Shown one piece after another: positions 11,801 through 21,059 of a stretch of 64,000 nt of DNA. Location of the stretch: positions 37,810,734-37,874,733 of the forward strand of contig JASEVX010000007.1 of the NCBI GenBank assembly GCA_031761405.1, given 5' to 3'. Origin of the DNA: Serripes groenlandicus. Taxonomy: Eukaryota; Mollusca; Bivalvia; Cardiida; Cardiidae. Made by a program: the position numbers and the translations under genes. Numbering within the stretch: the stretch's first letter is position 1; each line of letters starts with the position of its first letter. The notes under the pieces are model-generated. The model was not told the DNA's origin, did no database searches, and saw only the letters and a list, made by a program, of their open reading frames with translations.

Positions 11801-14800
11801 CTACGGTCATGGTGGAGTGCCCTTGGGCAAGGCACATTTTCTAGCCTAGTACTGGTTTGTTTACCCAGGGATCATGAATAATTAAATTTAATTGCGCGCT
11901 AAATGACCTTAGCTGTCAATGCGCCATAAAACAATATACATTCATTCATTTATTATAGTATAACCTTGAATAATTTTAAGGAAGTCATTTTAATATGTCT
12001 GAAAAACAGTTGTAAATTGAATTTGATTGCTTTTCCGTTTCCTTAATATAGATATATTACAGGGCAATATGATGTTACTTATAAATTTTACCATAGTTGA
12101 CCATTATAGGATAAGTTATTATTTCATATGATAAACTAATTAAATGCAAATGCCTTGTTGACCTTTAAAATGAAACAAGAAATAATGCAGATTTATATAA
12201 TCCAGACAAATCAGTATCAAGACCAATTGTTTTAAATTCAACAGATTAAATAAAAGACATAATGTTGCTTTCATTGCATGAATAATTTAACTGTCACCAC
12301 AATTAACCCTTTCCCACATACAACAAATATGCGGCAGATGACTTAAAAACATTTTGGCCAAAATGGGAAAAGCCTCTGTTTATTAAAGTATAATTTTTAG
12401 ATTAAATTGAAAATATTGTAGAAAAAAGTAAAATTGATTATTATGAGCAATTGCACCTTTTGCATCATGGTTTTCTCATCAATTTAAAAATTATACTTTA
12501 GTAAACAGAGGTTTTTCCTCACAATGTGTGTAATATATGAACTGTTGACTTGAACCTTTCAAACAATCAACAAATCTGCAGCAATCGTAGCTAGTCTCTT
12601 TGAAAACATCTTGTTGAAAACCTTGTAAATAATGCTGCAGATCGAGGCGTCAGATAGCATCTATATGGGAAAGGGTTAAGAATGTTTCAGGCCATTGCTT
12701 TGAGAGAAGAAATAAAGCAGAATTATAACTACAGTCCGACCTGTCTTTAAAGACTAACCGTGGAAAGTGAACAATATGGTCTTTGTTCACAGGTGGTCTT
12801 TTATTGCAGGGCGATTTATGCAGAAAATGAGAAATTGGGAAATGAACTGTATTGTTACTATAGACAGGGAATTTCTAAACAAAGGTTTGACTGTATGTTA
12901 TATTTATATTTATAATTATATTTTTCAAGGGCGAGCCGGTGCCGAGGTTTTGTGGAAGACATTGAGACAGGATTCAAGCCAACGTCTGCTGCAGGAAGAT
13001 GCCAACATTCCATCAGATTTAAAGGTACTTTTTACACCTTCAAGCTATGACTGAAACAAAAATCTTTTGAATCTCCAAAACTGTTTGTTCCTCAGAGGTC
13101 TTTATTAATTGAATTCCATACTGCAGTAGATGACTTTTGAAAACATCTTGCGAAAAGGAGATGATGAGCAATTTCGTCTTTTACTACAATGTTTATAATT
13201 ACTTCCATTTAAAGAGATGTTTGATATTTATTATATTTATTTAATTTATAAAAAATAAGCTGTTGTAGTTTAGAGAAAATGTAGTTCAACTTTATTTAGA
13301 AAGATTTTTTTAAAAATATTGGCAGATTGACCTTAATGCTTTCGTGAGCTCATTTAATTTACACATCATATGTAAAAGAATTTCTCTCATGTTTATTTAT
13401 TCCACAGAATCTAACCCCCCTCGATTCAGAAATTGTTATCAAATAAACAAATATGTTTATTTTCTCCACAGTCATCGGAATTAGTTCAATATTCTTGCTA
13501 ACAAAAAGTAATTTGTAGAGCTTTTTACTGACATTTTTTTCTCAAATCTCAAATATAGTTTAAATCAATATTCTTTAAAGTAACAGTTCTTGACATTTCT
13601 TTATGAATTCTATATTTGTCTTTCGTTTAATTTTATTGCCTCAGAAGCCACAGGTAATCATTCAGGGTGTATTCCATGTTTTAACCCTTTCCCACTTGCA
13701 GATGCATTTTGTCGCATCTGCAGCAGACAATCTTTGCAAACATTCTGGCAAAAGGAGAAATTGCTCATAATAAGCAATATCTACTTTTGTTAAAATGTTT
13801 TCAACTCTCTTCAATGTTGAAACTTACATTAACAGATATTTACCATAATTTTGCCTTCATTCTTACAAAGTAGCCTGCTGCATAATTGTTGTATGAAAGG
13901 GTTAAACCTAAATTAAAAGCACTGGAAATACTTATTGAAAAATATTTGTTTTTGTGTACCACAACATAAATGAGTTATAAGAGAGATTTTGTGGCGGAAA
14001 GACCAGAATACAAGATGGTGCTTTTCCCTCTTTATAAAAAATATCTGTAAATGAAATCATAATAATTAGATAAAATTTAAAACATTGGGGTAAAAGAAGA
14101 AATTCCTCATTATGAGCAATTTCTTCTTTTGTCATTTTGTTTACAAAAGTTGTCTCAAGGTTTATATTTTGCCTTCAAAATGGTGTTCTAAACATAATTA
14201 TATAAACCATATTTGTCAAACCATAACTAGATAATCATTGAATGCCGGATATTAGGGTTGGTTCCCTAAAAAAGGGTAGTATATATTGTCTTCCCTCCTT
14301 GGTTTGGTGCTCAAGGTTGCAGGGAAACTAATTACGACTGATGCAGCAGTGGCAGAATATCTAATAATACCAGTAGTACATGCATATTGGTAATTTTACG
14401 AGGAAACGCTTTGATATAACTGAAATACTGTTTGAAGGGATGTTAAACACCATTCATACAAAACAATCTAAAAATCAAAGTACCTTCTCATTTTCTGAAC
14501 TAACATAGTAAATTTTTGAAAATTGTTATAAAGTGTATAATTATGTAAATCCTCAAACCGATGAAATGTTGTGTTCTCCCTCCTACCCACTTCATTTAAC
14601 ACCTTTGTAATATTAATCTAATTTGTAGTTGGTGTGCGTTTTCCCTTTACGTACCACATACAACAAAATCTATAGCACACACATCAGCAGAAGACGACTT
14701 TGAAAACATTTTTACCACACAAATATGGAATTTCTCCTTAAATGAAATTTTATTTTTTTAATAGAGTTAAAAACATTGTGGCAAATGAAGAAATTTGCTC

Positions 14801-17800
14801 TTTATGAGCAATTTCTCCATTCGGCATAAATGTTTTCAAAAGTCTGCTGCAAGGGCGTCATAAAGCGTCTGTATGTTGGAAAGGGTTAATTAAGCTCTTC
14901 TGGCTGAAAGTCATAATTGCTTATCTTAATTATGATATGTTGTTCTGCAGTCATTGGTCTGTCATTAACAAAATTTTCTTGTGAACATAATAGTCATGCA
15001 ACACTTCAATCTGATTCTATCAAACTTCGATAATTTGTTTATAATTAATGAAAAGCATGATTGAAGAAAATGAGAATACTTTTGATTGGTTTATTAAAAA
15101 ATAAATAGAAGAAAGCTAAGTGAACTCAAAAGAGACCTTTTTATTTTGATTCTGTCTGACCCTGGACAAATGTCTGCCATTGAGAGCACGGAGCATATCG
15201 AAAATGAGTAAAAATTGGTCAATTCTTTTATTTTTTTAAACTTATAAAAAATGTAAAAACTTCTTATTAAATTGACTTCAGAGATCTTTAGATCATTAAA
15301 TCTTCTTTTAAATGGCACAGCTATTAAACTTTATTTTTATTAATTGCATAATTAAAGCTTACTAAAATTGAAAAGTTGAAAAATATCGTCCGACAGGCTA
15401 AATCATCTTTTTTAACTTGCTCCCTCAGTATGATTGTATTTTTCAAAGCATGAACAAATGAGGAGTACTATATAGTCTTCTGATAGCCAGGTAGAGCATT
15501 TCTGGCCTACAGAAGGGCCTCTTTGATTTTGCTTTTCACAGAATTTATTCCTTTAAACCCGTTTTCCTTACAGGAAGCATATGGATCATTTGCTCGTCAG
15601 TCGTTGAAGAAAAATTTCATGCCAGTACGACGAATGTACTGTAGCGCAGAAGATGTTAGTACAATAATGTGACTTCTATGTGTGTTACAATAATGAGATA
15701 AGTCGAGTGTAAACTTAAAAAACAAAAACAAAAATCTCATTTTATTTGATATTCTTGTGTCCTTCAACCATTTCGCACATACAACAAATCAGCAGCAGAC
15801 GACCTTGAAAGCATCTAAACAACATTATGGAAAATCTCTAAAACAGAAGGGACAATTTGATTTTTGAAAAGAGTTTATCGGCAATTGTTCATATGAGCAT
15901 TTTCACCTTTTGGCCAAACTATTTTCAAAAGTCATCTGTATGTGAGAAAGGGATTAAAGCATAAGAAAGCTTCAAGACATTTTAGAACCAGTACTTTCAA
16001 CCTTTTTATCAATTGTTATTTGCAGCTTTCTATTCTTGCTTACCTAAACTTTTTCCTGTATACATACAACAAATCTGCAGCAGACAACTTTAAAACCATT
16101 GAGGCAAAAGTTTGGAATTTTTTAAGTGGCGAAAACATTGTGGTAAAAGGAAAAATGGGTCATCATGAGAAACTTATCTTTTTGCCAAATTATTTCCAAA
16201 AGCTGTCTGCTGCAGAAATGCATCAAAATACAAGATGGGTAAGGTGAATTTAACAACTGCAAATAAGACTAAGAATTTATAGCTCAAATTTTATTGGCAA
16301 GAAAGTTGCAATATATTATAAATAATACTTCAATATTGGTTTAACCATTTCCCATGTATAGATGCCTCTGCAGCAGATGACTATTAAAAACATTGTGTCA
16401 AAAGGAGAAATTTCCCCAGAATGTTTTTAAAAGATGTCTGCTTTAGATGCATCAAACAGCATGTGGAACAAGGTTAACCCTTTCCCACATACAATAAATC
16501 TTCAGCAGACGACTATGTTTTCACAAAAACCTGAAAATCTCACTAAAAGATAGCTTAATTATTAAATAAAGTTGAAAACATTGTGGCCAAAGGAGAAATT
16601 GCTCATCATGAGCCACAATGTTTTCAAAAGTCGTCTGCTGTTATTGCGTCAAAATGCGTCTGCAGGCTGGAAAGGGTTTAAGAAAGAATCTTCAATGCCG
16701 ACATGTACATATATAGTGTTAGTTAGAGGCTTTAGTCATAGCGACTACTAAGATTTTCTTTCATTTCACATTTTATTTCTCCCTTTATTTCACTTTTTGG
16801 TTGTGGTTTTGTCAAACCCTTCCTTGATAACCCCAGTTCACTTATTATAACCCTTGATCACATGATACAACGCATCATAGACTCCTCAAAATTCAAAACA
16901 TTTGAAAAAAAAAAATGAAAATTTTGACAAATTAGTGAAGAAAGGCTGAACTGCTCATTATAAGCAACTTCATCATTTTTCCTATTCTATATAGGGACGT
17001 CTAAAATGAGTTTGTATCTGGGAAATTGTTAATTATCTATGAGTGATAGTAAATAGACCTATTTTTTATCTTAATCTGTTTATTCATCTGAATCCTTTTT
17101 AAACTAGATTTAACATGTCATTCCATCAGTTTCTATCCTATATATTATTATCATTGAACTAGAAAAAAATATGTTGGTTTTTCCACAACAGCTACCTGAA
17201 ATGCCGAGACTGCTCGATCACAGAAAGTTACAATACATGCAGAAATTGCGTCACAAGTTTGATCTGATGTACCGAGCGTCCAAGTCAAATGAAGACCGAA
17301 CTGAAGTGTTGACGTTTAACAACCCTCTGCCGGAGTTTAACCATGGCATGGAATCGATCAGCCACTATTTGCCGTCTTGGCAGGATGATATCTCGGTAAT
17401 TTTCTTCAACGGTTTATGTTGGATAAGGGCAGGGAAATAACTGGTCTTTTCTCAAAGATATCTTAATTGCTTATTAGAGAACCGAACCCTATATTATTGA
17501 TACTCAAAATAATAGTCTCATTGAGATATTTGTTGAGTACGGTACCTACAATATAAGGATCAAAGGTCAAATAATGAAATTTAATTTAACCCTTTCCCAC
17601 TTGCAGACGCATTTAATTTGACGAATCTGCAGCAGACAACATGAAAACAATGTAACAAATGGAGAAATTGCTCATAATGAGCAATTTCTCCATTTGTAAC
17701 AATGTTTTCAATTCTACTCAATAACTATATTATCACTTGTAGAGATTTTACATATTTTTGCCTAGATGTTTTCAAAATGGTCTGCAGCAGATTTCCTGTA

Positions 17801-20130
17801 TGTGGGAAAAGGTTAAGGACACTGACGTCTCATCTATATCTGTTTCTATTTAAGCTTGTCCATGGGATGTACTTGTTGGCTCTTGTGATCAGAATATGTA
17901 CTGTTCACAAGCTTGTGTAAAAGGTGTGCAGCCTGATCTAAACCTACACTGTTCACAAAAACTAACTTGTACCTGTTCCCATGGACAGACTTATCATTGT
18001 AGAGTTTGCATAGTACTGGTTTGGCACCAAGAGTTCATGATTACAATGATCTGTCAATGTGATATAAATGCAATATGCTGTTGAAAGCGACTTAAACTCC
18101 AGATATAACAATTCCTCAATGAAGAGGTCAAAATAAAACTTAAGAACATGAAATATGCCCCTCATCTTGAGGGCATAGAATTCTATGAAATACAGAGCAA
18201 TGTGGACCTCATAAAATATAGATATCAGGAATCCGTTGTGGCCGAGTGGTTAGCGTCGGGGATTTGGAAACCAGGCATCCTGGGTTCGGTCCCCAATCAT
18301 GGCAGTCATGTTGGATTGCCTTGGCCAAGACAAATTTCCTAGTCTAGTACTGGTTTGATTACCCAGGTATCATGAGTAAGTGAATGGATGCTGTGATATT
18401 ACTGAAATAATGTTAAAAACCCTAATAAAATAAATGAAAACATAAAATACCTATCATGTTATGATCATTCTCATTCAAAACGAATATCATACAAGTTTTT
18501 TTCTTTTATAGGAGATTACCCAACCAGAATACCTAAGATGGGTACATTCCAAGGATAGACTGAGGGAGGAGACCATTCCAGAGGAAGGAACGGAAGCAGA
18601 CAACTTGAAGCAGCAGACGAAACAACCAACACAGACTATGGACGATGACTTGCTGATGTTTTTGTCTCAAAGAAAACCAGTCAGCCAGAAACAGAAGTAT
18701 GTGTTCATATCGGAGAAAGATATGATTACCAAAGGAGAGTTTTCCGAGAAGTACAAGGACGAGGCCGAGTATAAGGACAAACCGAGGCCGTACCAAGGAA
18801 GTATGACGAAGTCATATTCGGCTCTTGGTGGAATGATTTCGGCTACACCTGACAAGTCTACTAGTAAGGCTATTGAATTTTTTTTACTTTCCCTCATCAA
18901 ACAAATCAGCAGCAGACGACTTTGAAAACATATGGGCAAAATTTGGATAACCTTTAGATATGAAATTGTCATTACTGAAATGAGTTAAAAATACTATGGC
19001 AAAAGGAGAAATTGTTCATTATGAGCAATATTTTATTTTGCCATAATGTTTTTAAAAGTTCTGCTGCTTGAAGGCTATGAAATCCAAAGGTGAACTCCTA
19101 CATTTGTAGTTGCATTAGTTCTTCACAAAATACACTTTAACCCTTTACCACATACAGACACTTTCTGGCGCCTGTTGCAACAGGTGCCATTGGACATTTT
19201 TGTGACAAAAGGAGAAATTGCTCATGATGAGCAATTGCCCCTTTGGCCACACAATGTTTTCAATGAAAAATTAATATTGCATTTAAGTAGAATTTCTATA
19301 TTTTTGCCAATATTCTTTTAAAGCCGTCTGCTGCAGATTTGTTGGAAAGGGTTAAATAGTGTTAAACGGGAGAGTCAATGAGACCCTAAATCACCAGATG
19401 CGAGTCGGACAGCAAGTTCAGTATCTATAAACATCTTTGGAAGACGTTCTGCTATATACCACATATTGACCATCAACCCCACCCATCTCTGGTGAAGAAT
19501 AATGTAGGCTGTTTAAAACTTTAACCCTTTCCCACATATAGACACTTTTTGTGAAACCTCTATAGCAGACTGCTTTTGATATCTTAACTTTCATTTATAG
19601 AATTGTTAATAGTTTCGCCCAGATATTTTCAATGTCGTCTGCGGCAGATTTGTTGTATGTGGGTTAAAATTTAAAAGCATTGTGGTAAAATGGGGAAATT
19701 GCTATTTAAGACCTAATTTCTTCTTTTGCCACAATGTCTTATAAAGGTCGTCTGCTGCAGAGGCAAAAGAAAGTGTATGGGAAGGGTTAATAAGTAAATA
19801 TGAAAGATGAAGGAATCTTTTTGTTAACCATTTTCCACATACAGAATGCCTTCTGATGCCAGTCTGCAGCAGACTTTTGAAAACATAATGAACAATTTCT
19901 CCTTTTGCCACACAGTGTTTTCAACTATTTTCACATTTTTTTCAGAATCTTCACTGCGCCATTCTGCCCCCCTGCCAACCCGAGAACAGATTATAAAGAG
20001 CTACACCAATGGATGGGAGCCACTCAGCATGACCGCCTTGGTGGAGTATAAGAAACAGGTCGCCACCGCCGGAGATGGAGACTTCAACATGGGTCGGGTC
20101 AAAATGTGGTCTTCAATACCAGTTATATAG
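2580..20130 (+). CDS. Unrecognised multi-exon host gene, 3' part (7 exons)
   Basis: Seven exons (2580-2831, 5026-5151, 12930-13024, 15574-15654, 17192-17395, 18512-18863, 19946-20130) join with matching phases (1, 1, 0, 0, 0, 1) and GT-AG borders into 430 codons plus a stop; the first exon opens two bases into a codon, so the 5' part is outside the window. I do not recognise the protein. It begins Lys/Arg-rich, then has a Ser/Thr/Pro-rich disordered stretch, an acidic SSDDE patch, a charged middle with aromatic-rich segments (HEQQLYKLYGKQADYF; SISHYLPSWQDD; EYLRWVHSKDRLREE), and a Lys/Gln-rich C-terminal third. No signal peptide or membrane segment is visible in this part. Introns are filled with MITEs and SINEs. 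The in-frame joining of seven separate open segments makes the gene real; the exact last exon is the least certain part. Missed small exons between 5151 and 12930 cannot be excluded. Confidence 0.8.
3909..4138 (-). mobile_element. Full-length TTAA-flanked MITE (230 bp)
   Basis: Bounded by TTAA on both sides (3909-3912 and 4135-4138), with inverted ends CCCTTTCCCTCATAT and ATATGAGGGAAAGGG, AGCAGACG arms, and a central fold-back around GAAATTGCACGTTTTGTGCA. It has no coding capacity and is one of the cleanest members of the family. Confidence 0.75.
4079..4611. repeat. Inverted duplication of about 170-bp arms around a SINE fragment
   Basis: The stretch from about 4079 to 4250 (MITE end plus unique host sequence) recurs as its reverse complement at about 4437-4611. 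Both arms carry the same MITE variant CTGTAGAGG/CCTCTACAG rather than the commoner CTGCAGAGG, so the second arm copies the first and is not an independent MITE insertion. The centre (about 4262-4437) holds a shortened SINE nearly identical to the one at 5183. Confidence 0.7.
4293..4437 (+). mobile_element. tRNA-derived SINE fragment
   Basis: Contains the A-box-like TAGCTCAGTTGG and B-box-like GAGTTTGAATCCC of a tRNA head, a (CTTT)n microsatellite, and CACAAGTCACTGCAGCATGG. Relative to the copy at 5183 it lacks a short internal block and the 3' tail. It sits in the centre of the inverted duplication. Confidence 0.7.
4731..4957 (+). mobile_element. MITE copy, nearly full length
   Basis: Begins ATCCCTTTCCCTCACTT (left TTAA degraded) and ends GTATGAGGGAAAGGGTTAA at 4957. 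The central hairpin GAAATTGCTCAAAAAAGC is present. It lies in the intron just upstream of the 5026 exon. Confidence 0.7.
5026..5151 (+). CDS. Unrecognised + strand gene, second visible exon
   Basis: Acceptor ATATTTCAG ends at 5025 and donor G/GTCAGT starts at 5152. Phase 1 in and phase 1 out fits both neighbours. The 42-codon segment contains VPWHEQQLYKLYGKQADYF followed by a basic stretch KEKVKKANPKLRRQGG. A tRNA-derived SINE starts only about 30 bp downstream in the intron. Confidence 0.75.
5183..5435 (+). mobile_element. tRNA-derived SINE, near complete
   Basis: The tRNA-like head has an A box (TAGCTCAGTTGG at 5192-5203) and a B box (GAGTTTGAATCCC at 5235-5247) at normal spacing. A (CTTT)n tract, a body ending GTGAGAAAGCCAGGAAATGC, and a tail TGAAAAATTGTTGAAGATGG follow. 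It is a SINE promoter, not a functional tRNA gene: no acceptor stem closes. Confidence 0.75.
5691..5901. mobile_element. MITE copy
   Basis: Starts AACCCTTTCCCACATGTAG and ends TATGTGGGAAAGGGTTAA. This belongs to a subfamily with CACAT in place of CTCAT in the terminal repeat. The left TTAA is mutated to TGAA. Confidence 0.65.
6409..6626. mobile_element. MITE copy, degenerate
   Basis: Starts CAACACTTTCCCATATGCAA and ends GTATTTAGGAAAGTGTTAA. The fold-back GGAGTAATTGCTCATTATGA and its complement remain recognisable. A directly duplicated 50-60 bp segment (GTTTGTAACTCTATTTAAAA at 6236 and 6289) lies just upstream. Confidence 0.55.
6935..7345 (+). mobile_element. SINE, possibly composite
   Basis: Starts with a tRNA-like CGTCGCCTCGGTGGTGTTAT, carries a second head-like GGGGTTGTGAGTTTGAACCC, a body AAAGTCACCGTAACAAACG, and ends GAAAACGGCGTTAAACCCC then CAATCAATCAAA, a tail typical of mollusc SINEs. 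Two tRNA-like heads in about 400 bp suggest either one SINE inserted in another or a dimer. Confidence 0.6.
7618..7819. mobile_element. MITE copy
   Basis: TTAACCCTTTCCAAAACACA at the left and AATATAAGGGAAAGGGT at the right, with central GAGAAATTTCTCATCATGAG fold-back. A second partial copy follows at about 7832-8054. Confidence 0.65.
8478..8719 (-). mobile_element. Full-length TTAA-flanked MITE (242 bp)
   Basis: TTAA at 8478-8481 and 8716-8719, terminal repeats CCCTTACCCTCATAC and TATGAGGGAAAGGG, with GCAGCAGATGACT and CCGTCTGCTGCAGAGG arms and central GAAATTGCTCGTTTTGAGCA hairpin. Confidence 0.75.
8791..9420 (+). repeat. Two-unit tandem duplication, second unit split by a MITE
   Basis: The segment from CATTTCCTGTATCACC through GTAGTCACTTATAATTATGA and AATGACTACTTTCC (about 8797-8990) recurs at about 8996-9162 plus 9388-9405. 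Unit 1 has TATGAGTTAATGACTACTTT uninterrupted; unit 2 has the same site filled by the MITE at 9161-9387. Confidence 0.7.
9161..9387 (+). mobile_element. MITE copy with a paired empty site
   Basis: Flanked by TATGAG-TTAA on the left and TTTA-TGACTACTTT on the right. The adjacent tandem unit has TATGAGTTAATGACTACTTT without the element (TTAA at 8973-8976). This shows that insertion duplicated the four bases TTAA, one copy of which has since mutated to TTTA. Confidence 0.8.
9784..10006 (+). mobile_element. Full-length TTAA-flanked MITE (223 bp)
   Basis: TTAA at both ends, left arm CCCTTTCCCTCATATAGATG, right arm ending GTATGAAGGAAAGGG, central GAGATTGCTCACAACGAGCA fold-back. Confidence 0.75.
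10532..10732 (-). mobile_element. TTAA-flanked MITE, internally deleted (201 bp)
   Basis: TTAA at 10532-10535 and 10729-10732, inverted ends CCCTTTCCCTCATATG and CTATATGAGGGAAAGGG, central GAAATTGCTTGTTTTGAGCA. About 30 bp shorter than the 230-bp copies. A partial copy lies just upstream at about 10287-10434. Confidence 0.75.
11020..11195 (+). mobile_element. SINE 3' portion
   Basis: GCCATCCTTGGTGCTCGGGT, then TTACGACTGACTGGCTGGTG, then GAAAAATTGTTGAAGGCAGC and the tail CAAACAATCGATCAATCAA. Related fragments are at 14255-14465 and 22485-22565 (+), and in reverse at about 49850-50000 and 56700-56850. Confidence 0.55.
11729..11945 (+). mobile_element. tRNA-derived SINE (second family)
   Basis: The head resembles a long-variable-arm tRNA: GTGGTCGAGTGGTTAGCGAC (A-box region) and GGGTTCGATCCCC (B box, around 11780-11792). 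The body GGGCAAGGCACATTTTCTAG and CCTAGTACTGGTTTGTTTAC is shared with the copies at 18229 (+), 22902 (-) and 38787 (-). Confidence 0.75.
12303..12679. mobile_element. Composite of decayed MITE copies
   Basis: TTAACCCTTTCCCACATACA opens at 12303 and GGGAAAGGGTTAA closes at 12679, but the 377-bp span contains extra internal AGCAG and GAAAACAT arms, so it is most likely two overlapping or nested copies. Confidence 0.5.
12930..13024 (+). CDS. Unrecognised + strand gene, third visible exon
   Basis: Acceptor TTTTTCAAG ends at 12929 and donor AAG/GTACTT begins at 13025. It enters in phase 1, matching the exon ending at 5151, and leaves in phase 0. It encodes RAGAEVLWKTLRQDSSQRLL and a short acidic tail. 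The preceding intron is about 7.8 kb and made mostly of repeats, so an unrecognised small exon could lie inside it. Confidence 0.7.
13681..13905. mobile_element. TTAA-flanked MITE
   Basis: TTAACCCTTTCCCACTTGCA at 13681 and GTATGAAAGGGTTAA ending at 13905; central GAGAAATTGCTCATAATAAG fold-back. Another copy ends at 14889. Confidence 0.7.
14255..14465 (+). mobile_element. SINE-related fragment
   Basis: Shares CTTCCCTCCTTGGTTTGGTG, TTACGACTGATGCAGCAGTG and the tail GTTAAACACCATTCATACAA with the fragment at 11020. The tRNA-like head is missing or too decayed to recognise. Confidence 0.45.
15574..15654 (+). CDS. Unrecognised + strand gene, fourth visible exon
   Basis: An 81-base exon, phase 0 on both sides, between acceptor TTACAG and donor GAT/GTTAGT. 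The 27 residues include EAYGSFARQSLKKNFMPVRR. It is too short to stand out as an open reading frame; I located it by splice signals and continuity of phase with its neighbours. Confidence 0.65.
16474..16680. mobile_element. MITE copy
   Basis: TTAACCCTTTCCCACATACA at the left, CAGGCTGGAAAGGGTTTA at the right, internal CAAAGGAGAAATTGCTCATC. Partial copies precede it at about 15765-15955 and 16338-16470. Confidence 0.6.
17192..17395 (+). CDS. Unrecognised + strand gene, fifth visible exon
   Basis: A 68-codon exon, phase 0 on both sides, between acceptor CACAACAG and donor TCG/GTAATT. It is the most protein-like exon of the gene, with a charged helical start (RKLQYMQKLRHKFDLMYRAS) and an aromatic C-terminal part (MESISHYLPSWQDDIS). 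Codon use and lack of stops contrast with the repeat-rich surroundings. Confidence 0.8.
17586..17816. mobile_element. TTAA-flanked MITE (231 bp)
   Basis: TTAA at 17586 and 17813, ends CCCTTTCCCACTTGCAGACG and TGTATGTGGGAAAAGG, with a near-perfect central palindrome GAGAAATTGCTCATAATGAG plus its mirror. It lies less than 200 bp after the fifth visible exon. Confidence 0.75.
18229..18437 (+). mobile_element. tRNA-derived SINE (second family)
   Basis: GTGGCCGAGTGGTTAGCGTC and GGGTTCGGTCCCC form the tRNA-like promoter, then CTAGTACTGGTTTGATTACC and a TGATATTACTGAAATAATGT tail. It lies about 75 bp before the 18512 exon. Confidence 0.7.
18512..18863 (+). CDS. Unrecognised + strand gene, sixth visible exon
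   Basis: Acceptor TTTATAG ends at 18511 and donor A/GTAAGG starts at 18864. It enters in phase 0 and leaves in phase 1, and is the longest exon at 117 codons. It holds EYLRWVHSKDRLREE, a Gln/Thr-rich linker, then alternating Lys/Asp/Glu/Tyr sequence (EKYKDEAEYKDKPRPYQGS). A MITE begins within about 40 bp of the donor. Confidence 0.8.
19137..19355. mobile_element. TTAA-flanked MITE
   Basis: TTAACCCTTTACCACATACA at 19137 and GTTGGAAAGGGTTAA at 19355, with GAGAAATTGCTCATGATGAG at the centre. Confidence 0.7.
19521..19790. mobile_element. TTAA-flanked MITE, rearranged
   Basis: TTAACCCTTTCCCACATATA at 19521 and GTATGGGAAGGGTTAA at 19790. An internal GTATGTGGGTTAAAATTTAA suggests fusion of two copies. 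A partial copy at about 19824-19940 abuts the last exon of the + gene, whose polypyrimidine tract lies immediately downstream of that MITE sequence. Confidence 0.6.
19946..20130 (+). CDS. Unrecognised + strand gene, probable last exon
   Basis: Acceptor TTTTTTTCAG ends at 19945 and the phase 1 entry matches the previous exon. The frame encodes PLPTREQIIKSYTNGWEPLS and about 40 more residues, and reaches a TAG at 20128-20130. The final dozen residues look less protein-like, and only weak internal GT sites exist, so either this is the terminal exon or the last residues are intron read-through. No convincing AATAAA signal follows closely. Confidence 0.65.
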
Positions 20131-20449
20131 ACTGTATTTATCAACAGTGCTTTTACTACTATATATTAAATTTGTTTTTCTAAACCCTTTCCCACATACA
20201 CTCAATAAGCAGAAGAGGACTTTGAAAACTCGGTCTGCTGCAGAAGCGTCAGAATGCGCCTGTATGAGGGAAAGGATTAATTAATTGTCTGTGATATAAT
20301 CTAGATATGATATAAAGCTTATTTGATTTTCTTTATATTCTTCTTTTTGCTGTTCAATCTATCATATACACATTTCTTTCTATGCATAAGACTATAATTA
20401 TATGAGGATATTATACATAGAAAACCAAATTTAATGAACAAAACATATA

Positions 20450-20925
20450 AAGACCAAGATCTGTGGCAGAATGATTTTATAGAAAACTTGCAAGTCTGAA
20501 TATAAAACAGTCAATAAGACCCAGATCTGTGTCAGAATGACTATATTGAAAACTTGCAAGTCTGAATATAAAACAGTGAATTAGACCCAGGTCTGTGTCA
20601 GAATGACTATATTGAAAACTTGCAAGTCTGAATATGAAACAGTCAATTAGACCCAGGTCTGTGTCAGAATGACTATATTGAAAACGTGCATGTCTGAATA
20701 TGAAACAGTCAATTAGACCCAGGTCTGTGTCAGAATGACTATATTGAAAACGTGCAAGTCTGAATATGAAACAGTCAATAAGACCCAGGTCTGTGTCAGA
20801 ATGACTATATTGAAAACTTTCAAGTCTGAATATGAAACAGTTAATAAGACCCAGGTCTGTGTCAGAATGACTATATTGAAAACTTTCAAGTCTTGAATAT
20901 GAAACAGTCAATTAGACCCAGTAGG
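20450..20925. repeat. 66-bp tandem repeat, about seven units
   Basis: The unit GACCCAGGTCTGTGTCAGAA...GAATATGAAACAGTCAATTA repeats at an exact 66-bp period with few changes. Since 66 is a multiple of three and the - strand has no stop in one frame, it yields a 144-codon open frame of a repeated 22-residue unit; I regard that as a by-product of the period, not a gene. It lies just downstream of the + gene. Confidence 0.85.
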
Positions 20926-21059
20926 AATCTATAACTCAATTCTACATACCTGGACCCAGGTAATTGACCCTGATACACCATAGCGACTCGTTCCTCAAGT
21001 ATTTCAAAGTAGACCACAAAAATAAATACCATATTAAATAAATGGACTAAGGGCTAATT

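Noticed and set aside
20477..20911. 144-codon open frame on the - strand with a 22-residue repeat
   Set aside because: It is produced by the 66-bp satellite period; no splice sites, start context or non-repeat sequence support a gene.
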